64,000 bases of DNA from Ignelater luminosus. Its lineage: Eukaryota > Arthropoda > Insecta > Coleoptera > Elateridae. Within the stretch, counting starts at the first letter, position 1, and every line of letters begins with the position of its first letter. Location: NCBI GenBank assembly GCA_011009095.1, contig VTPC01091033.1:320795-384794 (forward strand), read 5' to 3'. The notes under the pieces were generated by a model. It saw nothing but the letters and a program-made list of their open reading frames with translations. It made no database searches and had not been told where the DNA came from. Positions 52,091 through 60,099 of the stretch are shown here, in pieces. The position numbers and the translations under genes were made by a program.

Positions 52091-54169
52091 TGGTAATTGT
52101 GATAATTAATATCTATATANNNNNNNNNNGAGAGTTATTCTGAACTCGAAACAAGCCTTTTTGGTATGTGGCACACTTGATTGTTAATATAACAGCAAAA
52201 AGTGTAAATATGCAGAACTGAAAAGGATTGTAAAGTCGTTGTTTAAATCATAATGGGTAATTTCTAAATGTCAAGTCTCTCGGTGACTTCAAATTATAAA
52301 TTTAAGAATTAATCTTAAAATTTGCACTTGAATCTATAAATACGGACCTACACTATTTGATTTCTTCTTTAGCTTTAATATTTTATTAAGTCATTTTTAT
52401 TACCTTACATTCAATGTATAAGTATAAGACTGTGTTAACTTAAAAGAGAACAATGCGTGGACTGAGCATACACCAAAGGATAAATTATTTTGATGTGTAT
52501 TGATCTTTAATAAATGAATAATTTTTTTCTAGAAAACTGTGATAGAATTATAATCACCAAAAATTTTGTTTATCTCATAACATATTTTAATTATTATACA
52601 ATAAAAATATAAAAACAGTTCCTAGATTGCAGAAAGAAGGTGATATTTGAAGGTTTGATATTTGTTTGTAATTTATGCTATTTGATTGATTTGTGCCATT
52701 TGAAATTTTTAGCTATTAATATTTAGAAATTTTTACAAAAATAACTATTTGGTGTTCTTTGTTCTATACATACTGCCAAGCATTAAAAATGAAACAAAGA
52801 GGAACATATTATTAGAATAAGACTTGAACTTTAAATTAAAGAGTCATCGTTATTTATTTTAAATTTATTTTTTTTTACTCATATAATTTTTATGTAGAAA
52901 AATATTATATTTATTTGTATTACTGCATTCATTTTATTTTCCCTTTTTAAAAATTTTATTAATATGTCCAAGGCAAACTTATATTGTCAATTAATTGGTG
53001 GAAAATTGGAGAAGAATTTATGTTATTATTCTAATTACATCATTGAAATCTTTATTTCTATTTTATTTTTATTATTAGGTATTAATTTCTTTGTCTGTGA
53101 GACATTTTAAAAGAATAAAGAAAATTACCACAGTTCGACCGTACTATTAAGTCTAACCTGTAAATCGTAAAAATTATTAGTTTTCAGTAACTGCAATAGT
53201 TACTTTAATAAATTGTTGCCATTCTGTGTAATACTTCAAGTGTGCAATCATACATTTTAAATCCATAAATGAAAATAGTATAGAAATAATTTATAAAAAT
53301 ACTAATAGGCAGACTAACACACATTAATAATAATTATAGACATAACAAAAATTACATTTTTTTTCTAGATTCGACTTGGACATGTTTGCATATCGAATAT
53401 GTTTTTATCACTTTTCTATAGCACACAGTTGTATCTATAGTACGAAGATGATGTAAAATAATAATAAACTAAATAGCAGAAAGATGTAGCTTTAAGAAAA
53501 CAATTAATGCATATATATAGATAAAATGTATTTTATAATACAAAGTTGCTTCTTTTGTAATAGCATTTAATACCTTCATAATATCTAGATATTGTACAGA
53601 AAGCACATGTGAACACACACATCCTAAAACTACCAAAATGTACATAGAAATTTTTATTTCTTGATCAACATTTCAGACATTCTAATCCAATTAAAGTATT
53701 GAACAATATTTCCTACTACTAATTCCCTCCTCCTGATTAATTTAAAACTATAAGTTGTTAAACGTTACATGAATGAATGAATACAAATTTAAAGTAAATA
53801 GAAAACTGAAGCGAATGAAGAACAGTATTTTAATTAATAATAATAGTAAAACGCTAAAAAAATGCATTAATTATATACCTGCTTGTTCCTTAAAGAAGAT
53901 ATGAAAAACGGAGTTGTACAATCACTTTTGAAAAGGATATTTTTTGTATTTACGTGTAATATAATATTTGAAAAGAACAAAAACATAAAATTTATTGCAA
54001 TAATAATAATAATGAAACAAAATTAGTATTTATTAGAAAAGAGAAAATTTAGAAGAAATGTATTATCATTATTACTACTTACCACCCATTGAGGCATATT
54101 TCGTGCTAGCCTCAATTTTGTTGAAGGATTTGATATGGCCATAGGACGCCATTTGTTATCACTCTTATT
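28179..54169 (-). CDS. LUBEL: LUBEL (HOIP/RNF31-type linear ubiquitin E3 ligase), 5' end not found
   Basis: RBR-family E3 ligase. In the family it joins ubiquitins head to tail (Met1 chains) in the cytosol for NF-kB/IMD-type signalling. Exons, right to left: 54083-54169, 41632-41803, 41429-41574, 41189-41341, 40754-40859, 40530-40696, 39893-40126, 38815-39832, 38291-38604, 38038-38232, 37806-37985, 37402-37542, 36685-36948, 36420-36627, 33118-36362, 31840-32037, 31494-31778, 31347-31436, 30943-31290, 30722-30882, then 28970-29138 or 28644-28812, then 28179-28208. Every junction has GT/AG and phases agree throughout, giving about 2,636 residues, near the size I recall for the fly protein. Domains: B-box (about 96-130), NZF (about 576-600), UBA-like helices (about 975-1095), UBA (about 2220-2260), RING1-IBR-RING2 with catalytic Cys about 2455, then LDD. 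AATAAA signals on the minus strand lie at 28141-28146 and 27889-27894. The start codon was not found: the first exon opens in phase 0 after an acceptor. Confidence 0.93.
28644..28812 (-). CDS. LUBEL: LUBEL alternative LDD exon B
   Basis: 169 nt, exactly as long as exon A and with the same phases (TGCGTAG acceptor before G-CTT-CAC; GCACAG before a GTAGGC donor). It encodes (R)[18 protein letters not shown], then [13 protein letters not shown], and ends QYRNICAQ. If A were spliced to B the frame would shift and stop 14 codons into B. If A alone or B alone is used, both run in frame into the last exon. It is intact, with no stop or frameshift, so it appears to be under selection rather than a dead copy. 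Confidence 0.85.
28970..29138 (-). CDS. LUBEL: LUBEL alternative LDD exon A
   Basis: 169 nt, entering in phase 2 and leaving in phase 0 (CTTTTGCAG before GTATCA). With the upstream AG it encodes [19 protein letters not shown], continues through [15 protein letters not shown], and ends VYRNRLLQ. From memory this corresponds to the HOIP C-terminal segment of the form EYLVSLI..H.LDP followed by YQARLLQ. It is homologous over its whole length to exon B, 157 nt downstream, with 20 of 56 residues identical by hand alignment. A is the closer of the two to the human pattern at its end (RLLQ). Confidence 0.88.
29335..30389. mobile_element. 1,055-bp inverted-repeat element in a LUBEL intron
   Basis: The left end ATCCCACTAAACATTGTAA (29335) matches the reverse complement of the right end, ATCCCACTAAGCAAAGTAA (30389), at 16 of 19 positions. 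AGG flanks both sides (29332-29334, 30390-30392), a possible 3-bp target duplication. Near each end are many subterminal repeats of the type GTTTGCAGCAAA and AAGTTTGCAA. The centre has a GC-richer, promoter-like stretch and a 16-codon frame, [16 protein letters not shown] (29788-29838). It is probably a nonautonomous derivative. The superfamily is not settled. Confidence 0.65.
30722..30882 (-). CDS. LUBEL: LUBEL exon: LDD middle segment
   Basis: A 161-nt exon, phase 0 in and phase 2 out, ending GGATTGTGCAG before a GTGACT donor. The last codon (AG plus one base) must be completed by an acceptor exon that begins with G. Both downstream candidates at 29138 and 28812 do so, producing AGG (Arg). 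Confidence 0.9.
30943..31290 (-). CDS. LUBEL: LUBEL exon: RING2 with catalytic Cys and start of LDD
   Basis: A phase-0 exon of 116 codons. It contains RING2 in the order [20 protein letters not shown] then CKHEFCYGC. The Cys of ARGGC (codon 31129-31131) aligns with the residue that in HOIP-type RBRs carries the ubiquitin thioester, so the enzyme should be active. Downstream [20 protein letters not shown] and NCLFYLRD match the zinc-containing insertion and helices of the linear-chain-determining domain fused to RING2 in HOIP. Confidence 0.95.
31347..31436 (-). CDS. LUBEL: LUBEL exon: IBR
   Basis: A 30-codon phase-0 exon encoding [23 protein letters not shown], the Cys pattern of the in-between-RING domain. 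Its borders, TAG|TGT and CCA|GTAAGT, are clear. Confidence 0.92.
31494..31778 (-). CDS. LUBEL: LUBEL exon: RING1 body
   Basis: A phase-0 exon of 95 codons. It supplies the remaining RING1 ligands: [11 protein letters not shown] (Cys, His and Cys pairs), then ACPFC. An acidic helix and KWCVQ lead into the IBR. RING1 docks the E2-ubiquitin conjugate in RBR ligases. Confidence 0.93.
31840..32037 (-). CDS. LUBEL: LUBEL exon: UBA and start of RING1
   Basis: A phase-0 exon of 66 codons encoding [11 protein letters not shown], then a UBA ([20 protein letters not shown]...[11 protein letters not shown]). It ends in the first Cys pair of RING1 (CELC). In HOIP the same UBA sits directly before RING1. 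The join to exon 31494-31778 falls inside RING1. Confidence 0.92.
32038..33119. other. LUBEL intron before the RBR exons
   Basis: The intron spans 32038-33117 (start and end here are given high to low, following the minus-strand gene). It holds an AACGTGGGGC box near 32738 like the one at 54.29 kb, and no exon I can support. The 82-codon plus-strand frame at 32136-32384 shows no family. Confidence 0.4.
33118..36362 (-). CDS. LUBEL: LUBEL giant low-complexity exon (1,081 codons)
   Basis: A single 3,245-nt exon that enters in phase 1 after GGAGAAG and leaves at ATGGAG|GTAAGT. It is rich in Ser, Asn, Gln, Glu, Lys and Thr and has no recognisable fold. It carries an Asn homopolymer (minus-strand AAT repeats near 36170-36195), an acidic run near the end, and tandem repeats of about 50 residues around 34.8-35.4 kb (units start QQKTET). 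Read by itself it would look like an orphan Gln/Ser-rich gene. The correct phase at both borders ties it to LUBEL. It is probably a disordered tether between the UBA-like region and the catalytic RBR. Confidence 0.9.
36685..36948 (-). CDS. LUBEL: LUBEL exon with UBA-like helices
   Basis: This phase-0 exon of 88 codons encodes [22 protein letters not shown] and later [22 protein letters not shown]. Both are helix patterns of ubiquitin-associated (UBA) modules, as in the pre-RBR half of HOIP-type ligases. The next exon (36420-36627) continues with [22 protein letters not shown], a third UBA-like pattern. In human HOIP the UBA region binds the partner subunits HOIL-1L and SHARPIN. Whether an insect partner exists cannot be read from this sequence. 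Confidence 0.85.
38815..39832 (-). CDS. LUBEL: LUBEL exon encoding NZF zinc finger
   Basis: A 1,018-nt exon. It begins with a Cys cluster ([11 protein letters not shown], then VCDPQC) and contains a Ser/Arg-rich stretch. Near codon 222 it has a RanBP2/NZF finger, [21 protein letters not shown], with the C-x2-C and C-x2-C pairs and the TF dipeptide typical of ubiquitin-binding NZF modules. It is separated from exon 39893-40126 by a 60-nt intron (39833-39892) that is itself open in frame, so a naive reading fuses the two exons. It ends in phase 1 at a GTAGGA donor. Confidence 0.9.
41429..41574 (-). CDS. LUBEL: LUBEL exon encoding B-box-type zinc finger
   Basis: This exon encodes a Cys/His-rich module: HCELC, then [16 protein letters not shown] and HPKRQTH. 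That is the spacing of a B-box zinc finger, which I recall as an N-terminal feature of insect LUBEL. It starts in phase 1, completing the codon left by 41632-41803, and ends in phase 0. The preceding exon (41632-41803) is Pro-rich. The following one (41189-41341) carries Pro/Arg-rich linkers with [18 protein letters not shown], plausible SH3/WW-type ligand motifs. Confidence 0.9.
42170..42295 (+). CDS. ZAD gene exon 1 (start codon exon)
   Basis: 42 codons opening [20 protein letters not shown]. The ATG is preceded by AACA. The frame runs without stop to a GTACGT donor, and the acceptor TTTTTTAG at 42368 continues [14 protein letters not shown] in the same frame. The ZAD zinc site needs both exons, which fixes this start. 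Confidence 0.9.
42170..45813 (+). CDS. ZAD-domain protein with 11 C2H2 zinc fingers
   Basis: A nuclear DNA-binding protein of the arthropod ZAD/C2H2 family, probably a sequence-specific transcription or chromatin factor. Exons 42170-42295, 42369-44607 and 45095-45813 join in phase 0 and phase 1 and give 1,027 residues. The N-terminus has the ZAD Cys pairs (FCRVCF, and MCQTC split by the first intron). The middle is Asn/Pro-rich with a PPPPPP run and an acidic patch. Four C2H2 fingers lie at about 411-600 and seven more in a row at about 809-1003; these begin CEQCGQ, CQYC, CEVC, CDIC, then CSFC, CHLC, CTGC, CQCGTC, CHIC, CSSC and CEIC. An AATAAA at 46396-46401 fits the 3' end. The gene lies wholly inside a LUBEL intron on the opposite strand, with its start 367 nt from a LUBEL exon. 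Reading through the second intron would end at 44681 and lose seven fingers. Confidence 0.93.
45095..45813 (+). CDS. ZAD gene exon 3 with seven-finger array
   Basis: The acceptor TTATTGCAG at 45094 completes the codon left by exon 2 (G plus AT = Asp). The exon then encodes seven consecutive C2H2 fingers and a short tail ending at TAG (45811-45813). Finger linkers are long and non-canonical, lacking TGEKP, as is common in ZAD proteins. Confidence 0.92.
45814..47980. other. ZAD gene 3' UTR and intronic DNA of LUBEL
   Basis: The first ~590 bases are the likely 3' UTR, ending near an AATAAA at 46396. The rest is noncoding, with a GC-richer patch at 47.5-47.8 kb that may be an old repeat. Confidence 0.5.
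47981..48293. mobile_element. About 310-bp inverted-repeat element (MITE-like)
   Basis: AGTACATTTCTAGGAATTG at 47989-48007 occurs inverted at about 48265-48284 as CAATTCCTAGAAATGTACT. The match extends a few bases further outward with mismatches. The interior is AT-rich and noncoding. Confidence 0.6.
48750..51180 (-). pseudogene. LINE relic keeping its 5' half (ORF1 and endonuclease), lacking RT
   Basis: Reading the minus strand from right to left: a coiled-coil ORF1-like part (50522-50885: [14 protein letters not shown], then [14 protein letters not shown] and a [11 protein letters not shown] segment typical of the ORF1 RNA-recognition fold). Next comes an endonuclease-like part (about 49.65-50.1 kb), then the post-endonuclease linker (49116-49346: [20 protein letters not shown]). 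Frames are broken between parts. The sequence ends near 48.75 kb, where RT would begin. It lies in the LUBEL first intron. Confidence 0.75.
51209..51427. mobile_element. 219-bp MITE with perfect 26-bp inverted repeats
   Basis: The segment 51209-51234 starts GCGATCATTAAAATTTAAG. Its exact reverse complement is at 51402-51427 (26 of 26 bases). A weaker match (GGCTATGAAA against GGCCGTGAAA) continues inward. No coding. A target duplication is not obvious. Confidence 0.8.
51430..54080. other. LUBEL first intron, AT-rich part
   Basis: Very AT-rich apart from the microsatellite and gap. No exon or element end recognised. Confidence 0.5.
52061..52129. repeat. (GA)n microsatellite beside a 10-N assembly gap
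   Basis: About 30 bp of GA repeats end at 52090, and Ns fill 52120-52129. Only 10 Ns are written, so the true gap size is unknown. Confidence 0.95.
54083..54169 (-). CDS. LUBEL: LUBEL first recognised coding exon
   Basis: An open 29-codon exon between a TTGCAG acceptor and a GTAAGT donor. It encodes a motif with [19 protein letters not shown] in its middle and NMPQWV at its end. It begins and ends in phase 0, matching the next exon at 41803. It is separated from the rest of LUBEL by a 12.3-kb intron that contains a whole gene on the other strand. An in-frame ATG sits at codon 10, but the upstream acceptor suggests there is an earlier 5' exon that I could not locate. Linkage to LUBEL rests on strand, phase and lack of another candidate gene, so it is less certain than the downstream exons. 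Confidence 0.62.
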
Positions 54170-54229
54170 CTGCAACAATATTTATTTTATATTAGAATTT
54201 GATTTATACACACTTTGTATTTTATATTT

Positions 54230-54470
54230 TTTAGTGTAATAAATATTTTTTTAAAATCAGTGTGTTTTTCTTCATAAAATAATTTATTGCCCCACGTTGG
54301 ACGCCAAAAATATTTGGTGTGTTGATAATAATAATCTGTCTATTAAGTTTTCTTTTTGCAGTGTTGAGATCAAGATAGCAATTAAACGAAAGAAAAAACT
54401 GAACGATATCAAGATTGAAGAAGTTAGAATTTTGTTTGGAATACAAACATAAATGCTAGACTATTAAGAA
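54230..54470 (-). repeat. Possible LTR-element remnant with primer-binding-site-like box
   Basis: On the minus strand, TTTTTGGCGTCCAACGTGGG (around 54290-54313) resembles the sequence found just after the 5' LTR of many gypsy-type elements. No LTR pair or coding part is attached. Confidence 0.3.
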
Positions 54471-55059
54471 GTAAGTTTATTATGTAATTACAAAAATTCT
54501 GGATATTTATATTCGCTATGTGCATCATTTTGTCTTTGTATTATTTATTTATGAATTACCTACCTATATTTTGCTTAACTACTGTAAATTCTACATAAAT
54601 TAATTTAGGAAACTAAAACAGTTTTATTGCAAATTCATATTGAAAAACAATATTACTGTCAAGTGAGTGTGGCTCTTGGAATTGCAAGTATAACATTATT
54701 TATAATTCAAAAATCGCCGACGTTAAATTATAATTTGCACAAAAATCTTTAGAATTTGCGCACTTAAAAAGTAACGATCTGTTTATAATTCTCATGGCAA
54801 GTGCTCAAAATACTCTTTTGACCATGTCATAGCCATTTTGAGTAAAATAACGATTTCGGTCACTTTGGTATCCACAAGTAATGAGAATTGTTTATCTTCA
54901 AAAAGGTTTTTGTTTAACTTCCAAACATTTCCAAATAACATTCTCGCCATCAGTGTATAGCTTACCACATCTTAGTTAATGTCCAATAATAAGAATTTGC
55001 GGTTTGTGTATTTACTAATTAATTTCTCCACTTTGACAGCTCATATTTCAAGTTATCTG

Positions 55060-57330
55060 TGCGGTTTTTGTTAACATAATACATTTACTGTTCTGAGCTG
55101 GTAGTCATCCGTCCTGTTGATTTTCTGAAATGGCCAACTGAAACCCTTCATTTTACCGTAGCTCGGCTTTACACTACGATGAGCGGCCGGTGTACATCCC
55201 GGCTCAGCAGTTCTGCAACAATAGCGTTGTCCGACCCACATTGGGACAATTGTCACCATCTGCACTGTCCATGCAGGTTGAGTCAAAGATGAGAGTAGGA
55301 TAGTTGGATAAAAATAAGTACAAGTTAACGTCGAAAAGGTGCTGTTTCAAGTTAAGTCAAATCATCATTGTTCCTGCTGCCAGCAGAGGCCACTGTAGGC
55401 ATATGTCTTTTTGGCCTAAGTGTAATTTGGTAGTTGGGTTGGTGAACGCTGCTGCATGCGGTCGATGATAGGGAGAGATGGTTGACTGCAAACTTCTCGC
55501 CTATAACCCAACACTTCGTATCCGGCCTGGTCGGTCAGGAGGGAAGTATGGAGGTGTGGTGGGTCGACTCCGTCGTCGGTCCGGTCACCAGTTCTTCGTC
55601 GACTTCACCGTCGCTGCTGATGTAAGGGTAACCACGCCGAGCGCGTTCACTCATGCTACGAGTGTACCACAACCCACCTTGCTACTGTTTCAGTTTGGTA
55701 GCAACATTTGCCCCCTCCTTTCCGCAAGGCACCGATTTAACTTGGCGGCGTCTCGTTTTTATTTATTTAGAAAATGAAATACAAAGGTTTCAGATGTGTA
55801 ATCACAGCAAGATAATAATATTATAAACTGTTGCAAATATAAGACAATGTGAACGGAAACATACAACACAAAGGGTGTCTGTAAGTCTATCACTGATCTT
55901 GTCGTTTCATTTGCGGTGGGACAATAAGATAGGAACAACACGCCAAAACAATTCTCCAGGAAAGAGGGAGTTACAACGCTGCTGGTAGTTTCTTTGTTTC
56001 TCATAACAGATTGTGATCGCCGGGTCTGGCCGGTTCATGATTCAACGTCAGCACAGCAGGCGTAGCCCCGATGGTAGCGTTCTTCCCGCGAACAATACCA
56101 TAGGCTACTCCCAATACAGTCAGGGACGTTGTTTGAAGTGAGCTCGCAGTACCTTCTTTATTTTCTGATGTTTCGCTTTTCCACGGGATTGCCCCGAGGG
56201 TGGTAGATAGGCGCAGTCCAGTGAATTGAGCCAAACCTCGAAAACACTTGATTTTCCACAAATGCCACGATCTAATTACTATCGGCTGAAGGTATGCCCA
56301 CGGCTTTCGAAACTATGCCCCAAGAAGCTTTGGACAGTCTGACACATGGCGGCGCTGGGCGTTGATGCAGACACAAACAAGGCAGCTGCTTAACGTACTA
56401 CTGAATATGTCATTGACCATATTGAACCAAGAATAGCGTTTACGAATCATCTGAATGTTTCATTGGCCTCAGGATGGCCGGCGATCCCGTGATCGGGGTA
56501 GGCATAGATGACTCTTTCTGGAACTTCTAGATGGACGATCAATTGGACGTTCCTTCTCGATCCACCCAATACAGTGCCCTCTCTTCTACCGTATAGAGCT
56601 GGAGGTCAAACTGTTGCAGCCCGATGTCATCGCCGAATCATTTGGGCGAGGCCGGGATGTCACCTCTTTTACTTCGTCGTGGATGGTGGCTAGGTTGATG
56701 ATACGCATGGCGTGGGTTGGCGAAACACTCTCCGGCAACCGTTTAAACATCGGAGACAGGACTCCCAGAGCGATCAACCAACCAGGTCAGAGCTCAGTTG
56801 TCAGTTCTCAATGTAAACGGCCGGTTCTTCAGATAGTGGCGATACTTTTTGATCACCCATATCGCGATCAGGGATTCTTAACGATTCGCTTCTTTCCGTT
56901 GTCTTCAAGTTGATATAACACAGCTCCCCGACCCACCGAGCAGGCATCAGTTTAAAGCACGAACAGCAAGCTTAGGAACAGTTGTTGCGACAGGGCCTCT
57001 TTGATAGCGATGAAGATACTGTCGGCTTCAGGTGTCCAACTCCATCTTCAGAAGATCCGTGAGTGGGGCGACAATATCTGCATACCTCGGAATGTAATCG
57101 CACAGCCAGTTAGCTGTGGTGATCTTACGCACGTGGTTTCCTAGAGATACGTGCGACGGTCCCCCTCCCCAGGGTACACTTGGTGGGACCGCACTTCAAC
57201 CCATCTAGTCGTAGTCTCTTCAGCTCTAGGGCCAGATGTCGAAGAAAGCTGTCGTGGTTCAGTGAAAAGATGATGATGAACGGGCAGTAAGGGACAGAAG
57301 ATCAGTAAGTAAGAAATCAAAAGGAAAAGT
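55060..57330 (-). pseudogene. Ty3/gypsy relic (RT end, RNase H, integrase), minus strand
   Basis: From right to left on the minus strand: an RT segment with LRLDGLKCGPTKCTLG (about 57.2 kb) and YIPRYADIVAPLTDLLK (about 57.07 kb). Then an RNase H-like TDACSVGRGAVLYQLED (about 56.92 kb), then the integrase zinc region (GIAGHPEANE at about 56.47 kb, CLVCVCINAQRRH at about 56.37 kb) and APIYHPRGNPVEKRN (about 56.2 kb). Frameshifts and stops interrupt all parts. It is a dead copy. Confidence 0.7.
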
Positions 57331-57899
57331 TCAAGATTACACGGACAGAATTGAGATGTTCAAGTTCAGAAAGATGGAACAAAGTCATTCTTTGTGTTTT
57401 GTAGGAACGAACCGTACTTTCTCTATTGCCAAAATCGTTTTCTTTATGAAAAGGGTAAGCTGACATGCCGCTTAAGAAATTTTTAGAATCCTAGAAGTAA
57501 GTTCCTAGGAAATGGTGGGTAGGAAAGACTGCATACACTGCTGTGTGTACTAGTGCCCATGATTCCAGAATGTAACCCCACCCCCAGTCCAGCGTATGGG
57601 TTTGTCAAATTCTAAGCTGCACAGCAAACCGTACAAGCCCAAGCGTTAATGACGTTCGATTCTATAGAAGATTTCAAGTTACCTCTTAAAGGTTCCTGCT
57701 AACTAGTGCTTTTGTCTTCTTTTTTACATAATTGAATGCTCCGGCCAACATTTTTAGAGAAAGAGAAGCATTGACACAACATCCTGGCACTGACATCTTT
57801 TTCTTGTAAAATAAGGAAATTTAACATTTAGTTAAGATGATAAAACGATGCACCGGAGGGGATCGGAATAATAGTCTATTTTCCGACTGAGAACCGACA

Positions 57900-59160
57900 A
57901 TCGATCCCCAATGTGACTACAACAAATGAAGGAGAAAAATTCCAAGTTAATGCAATGGTCATTAATATTGCAACATTATCCAATGATCATTGAACACTGC
58001 CCGGGAAGTCGCAACCAGCTCCTCGATATGCTGTCCCGAAACCCTGGCGAAGACCTCGCCGTCGCCAACGACGAAGACGCCGATCCCCGAGTTCTAGAGC
58101 TGCCGAAGTCCCGACGGCTAGTCCAGCTGACCTCACCACCCTAGCCAACGAGGTCCGCGACGCCCAGGGTCGCGTGGAGTTCACCCAACCGGCGATCAGA
58201 CCACTCATCCGCCTCCAAGAGCAGCCATCCTGGAGACCCAGCTGAGAACGGGACTTCATCACTAACTACTTCGGCGAGCAACGGAAGTTGCTACGTTCCT
58301 GCAGAAGTTCGCGAGAGGATCTTCTTCCAGCACCACGACGCCCACCTTGCAGGACACCCGGGAGCAGAGGAAACGTCACGCAGTATCCGACAGAACTATC
58401 ACTGGGCTGCCCTAGACCCCGAGACCCAGGATTAGGTCAAAAGCTGTTTCCTGTGCGGCTCTTACAAGCGCCGCCCAAACTAACACGCCGCTTCTCAATG
58501 ACCACGTCAACCGCAGACTTCATTCGAACCTTACAACTGCTGCCAGTCAGCAGTACATCTTTGCGATGACTGACTTGTTCAGCCGGTGGGTAGAGGCCGA
58601 CCCCATTCAGCGAATGCATCCGTCGCACGGATAAAGACGTCCTGCCCCGCTTCGTTTATCCGAGAGCTATCATCTTGGATATAATGGGGCTCAGTTTATC
58701 AGCCCACGAAGGGAAGCCGCCTGCCAGCGATGCTGAACGCGATCAGAAAATAAAACAAACACTGCCTGCTGATGGCAAGTAAACCACAAGACATCTGGGA
58801 CGAATACCTACCAGCAGTGCTTTTTAGCTTGAGACGCTACCCCCGGAGAACAGACATGCGGAGGCCCGGCGCAACTAGCACCAGTATGTTCAAGCTCACC
58901 GTTAGCCACTCGGAGCACTGTCACCTTGATTCGCACGAGGGGACCGGGTGCTGTTCTGCATTCCGAAGTCGAATGGTCCACACCGCATCCTACGTTGTCT
59001 CTCCAAACACGACATGTACCTGGTCGACGTTGCCGGAAGGGTAGCGAAGTACCATGCAGACCGGCTACGTCACGCTCTTCCTCAACACGCAATTTCCCTC
59101 CGGCCTCCATCGCAACCCGGACCAGCCACGACAGCGCTGAGAGATAAGTAGTGTTTGTGA
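57900..59160 (+). pseudogene. Ty3/gypsy relic (RNase H end to integrase), plus strand
   Basis: LMQWSLILQHYPMIIEHCPG and LLDMLSRNPG (57950-58040) match the RNase H end. AHLAGHPGAEE (about 58.34 kb) and SCFLCGSYKRRPN (about 58.45 kb) match the integrase zinc region, and AGRVAKYHADRLR (about 59.05 kb) the C-terminal part. The frame shifts repeatedly. The 5' part is absent. Confidence 0.72.
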
Positions 59161-59444
59161 AACGCGATTTCGAAAGTGGAACATAATGAATGTGCGTAAC
59201 ACTCCGGTGTAAAATTTAAGGACAAGATATCATAGACAATTTCTAACTTGTAGGTTAGTTATCTTTGTGTAAATATGTTTTAATATTCTCCATGTACTGT
59301 TAACATTTGTATTTGTAAATATGTTGCGTTATTCTCAATGTATCTTACCCTTTGTAGTATTCACGATGTAACTCAACCTTCGCATTTTGAAAAAAAAACA
59401 AACAAACGAATAAAACATCAAGGTTCCTAAGGCTATGGCTCGGT

Positions 59445-60090
59445 CGAAATATTGGGGGCGAATGTTATCGGAGCACCACGTGCAAGACTCCCACTCCCTC
59501 ACCATCACCCATTGGCTTCAGCATGGACCAATCTCAGCCCTTGATGCTGCGGGGCTACGCACATAGATACTAGGAGCCGAGTGAAAATTATTCTCCCCGA
59601 CGACCTGCAAGACATCTTGGCCACCAGATAAACCAATTCCAAATCTGATGCTTAAAACACCCATTTACAAAACCTCCAAAAATCCGTAATCCTCCACACC
59701 CGTCGGACCTCCACACTTCCTTCTTGACCCACCAGACCGGACACGTTACAGAGGGTTCTAAATGAAAGTTTGCTACCAACCATCCTATCCTATCCTTGAC
59801 CGCGTACACGAGCATTCACCAACCAAACAACTAAATTCCACGTTGACCGAAAAGGCTCACGTCTACAGTCGCCTTTGCAGGAACAATTATTATTTGACTT
59901 TGACTTGAGAATCGCTCTTTTTCATTTCGACCTTCGAGAAGATCACATCTCTTACCTATCAAACCTCAAGGAGATGAGATGTCTTACATTCCAGCATTTC
60001 TCCGGTCTTAGCCGAGCCAGGACTAACCTCAAATTATTACACACAAACCACGTGTTTTAATCAATGCAACCTTAACCCTAACCTCATAAT
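59445..60090 (+). repeat. Likely 3' LTR of the plus-strand gypsy relic
   Basis: The purine-rich ATTGGGGGCGAA (about 59450-59462) sits just before TGTTATCGGAGCACC (59464 on), the arrangement of a polypurine tract and LTR start. The right limit is uncertain. Confidence 0.45.
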
Positions 60091-60099
60091 AGCCACACT

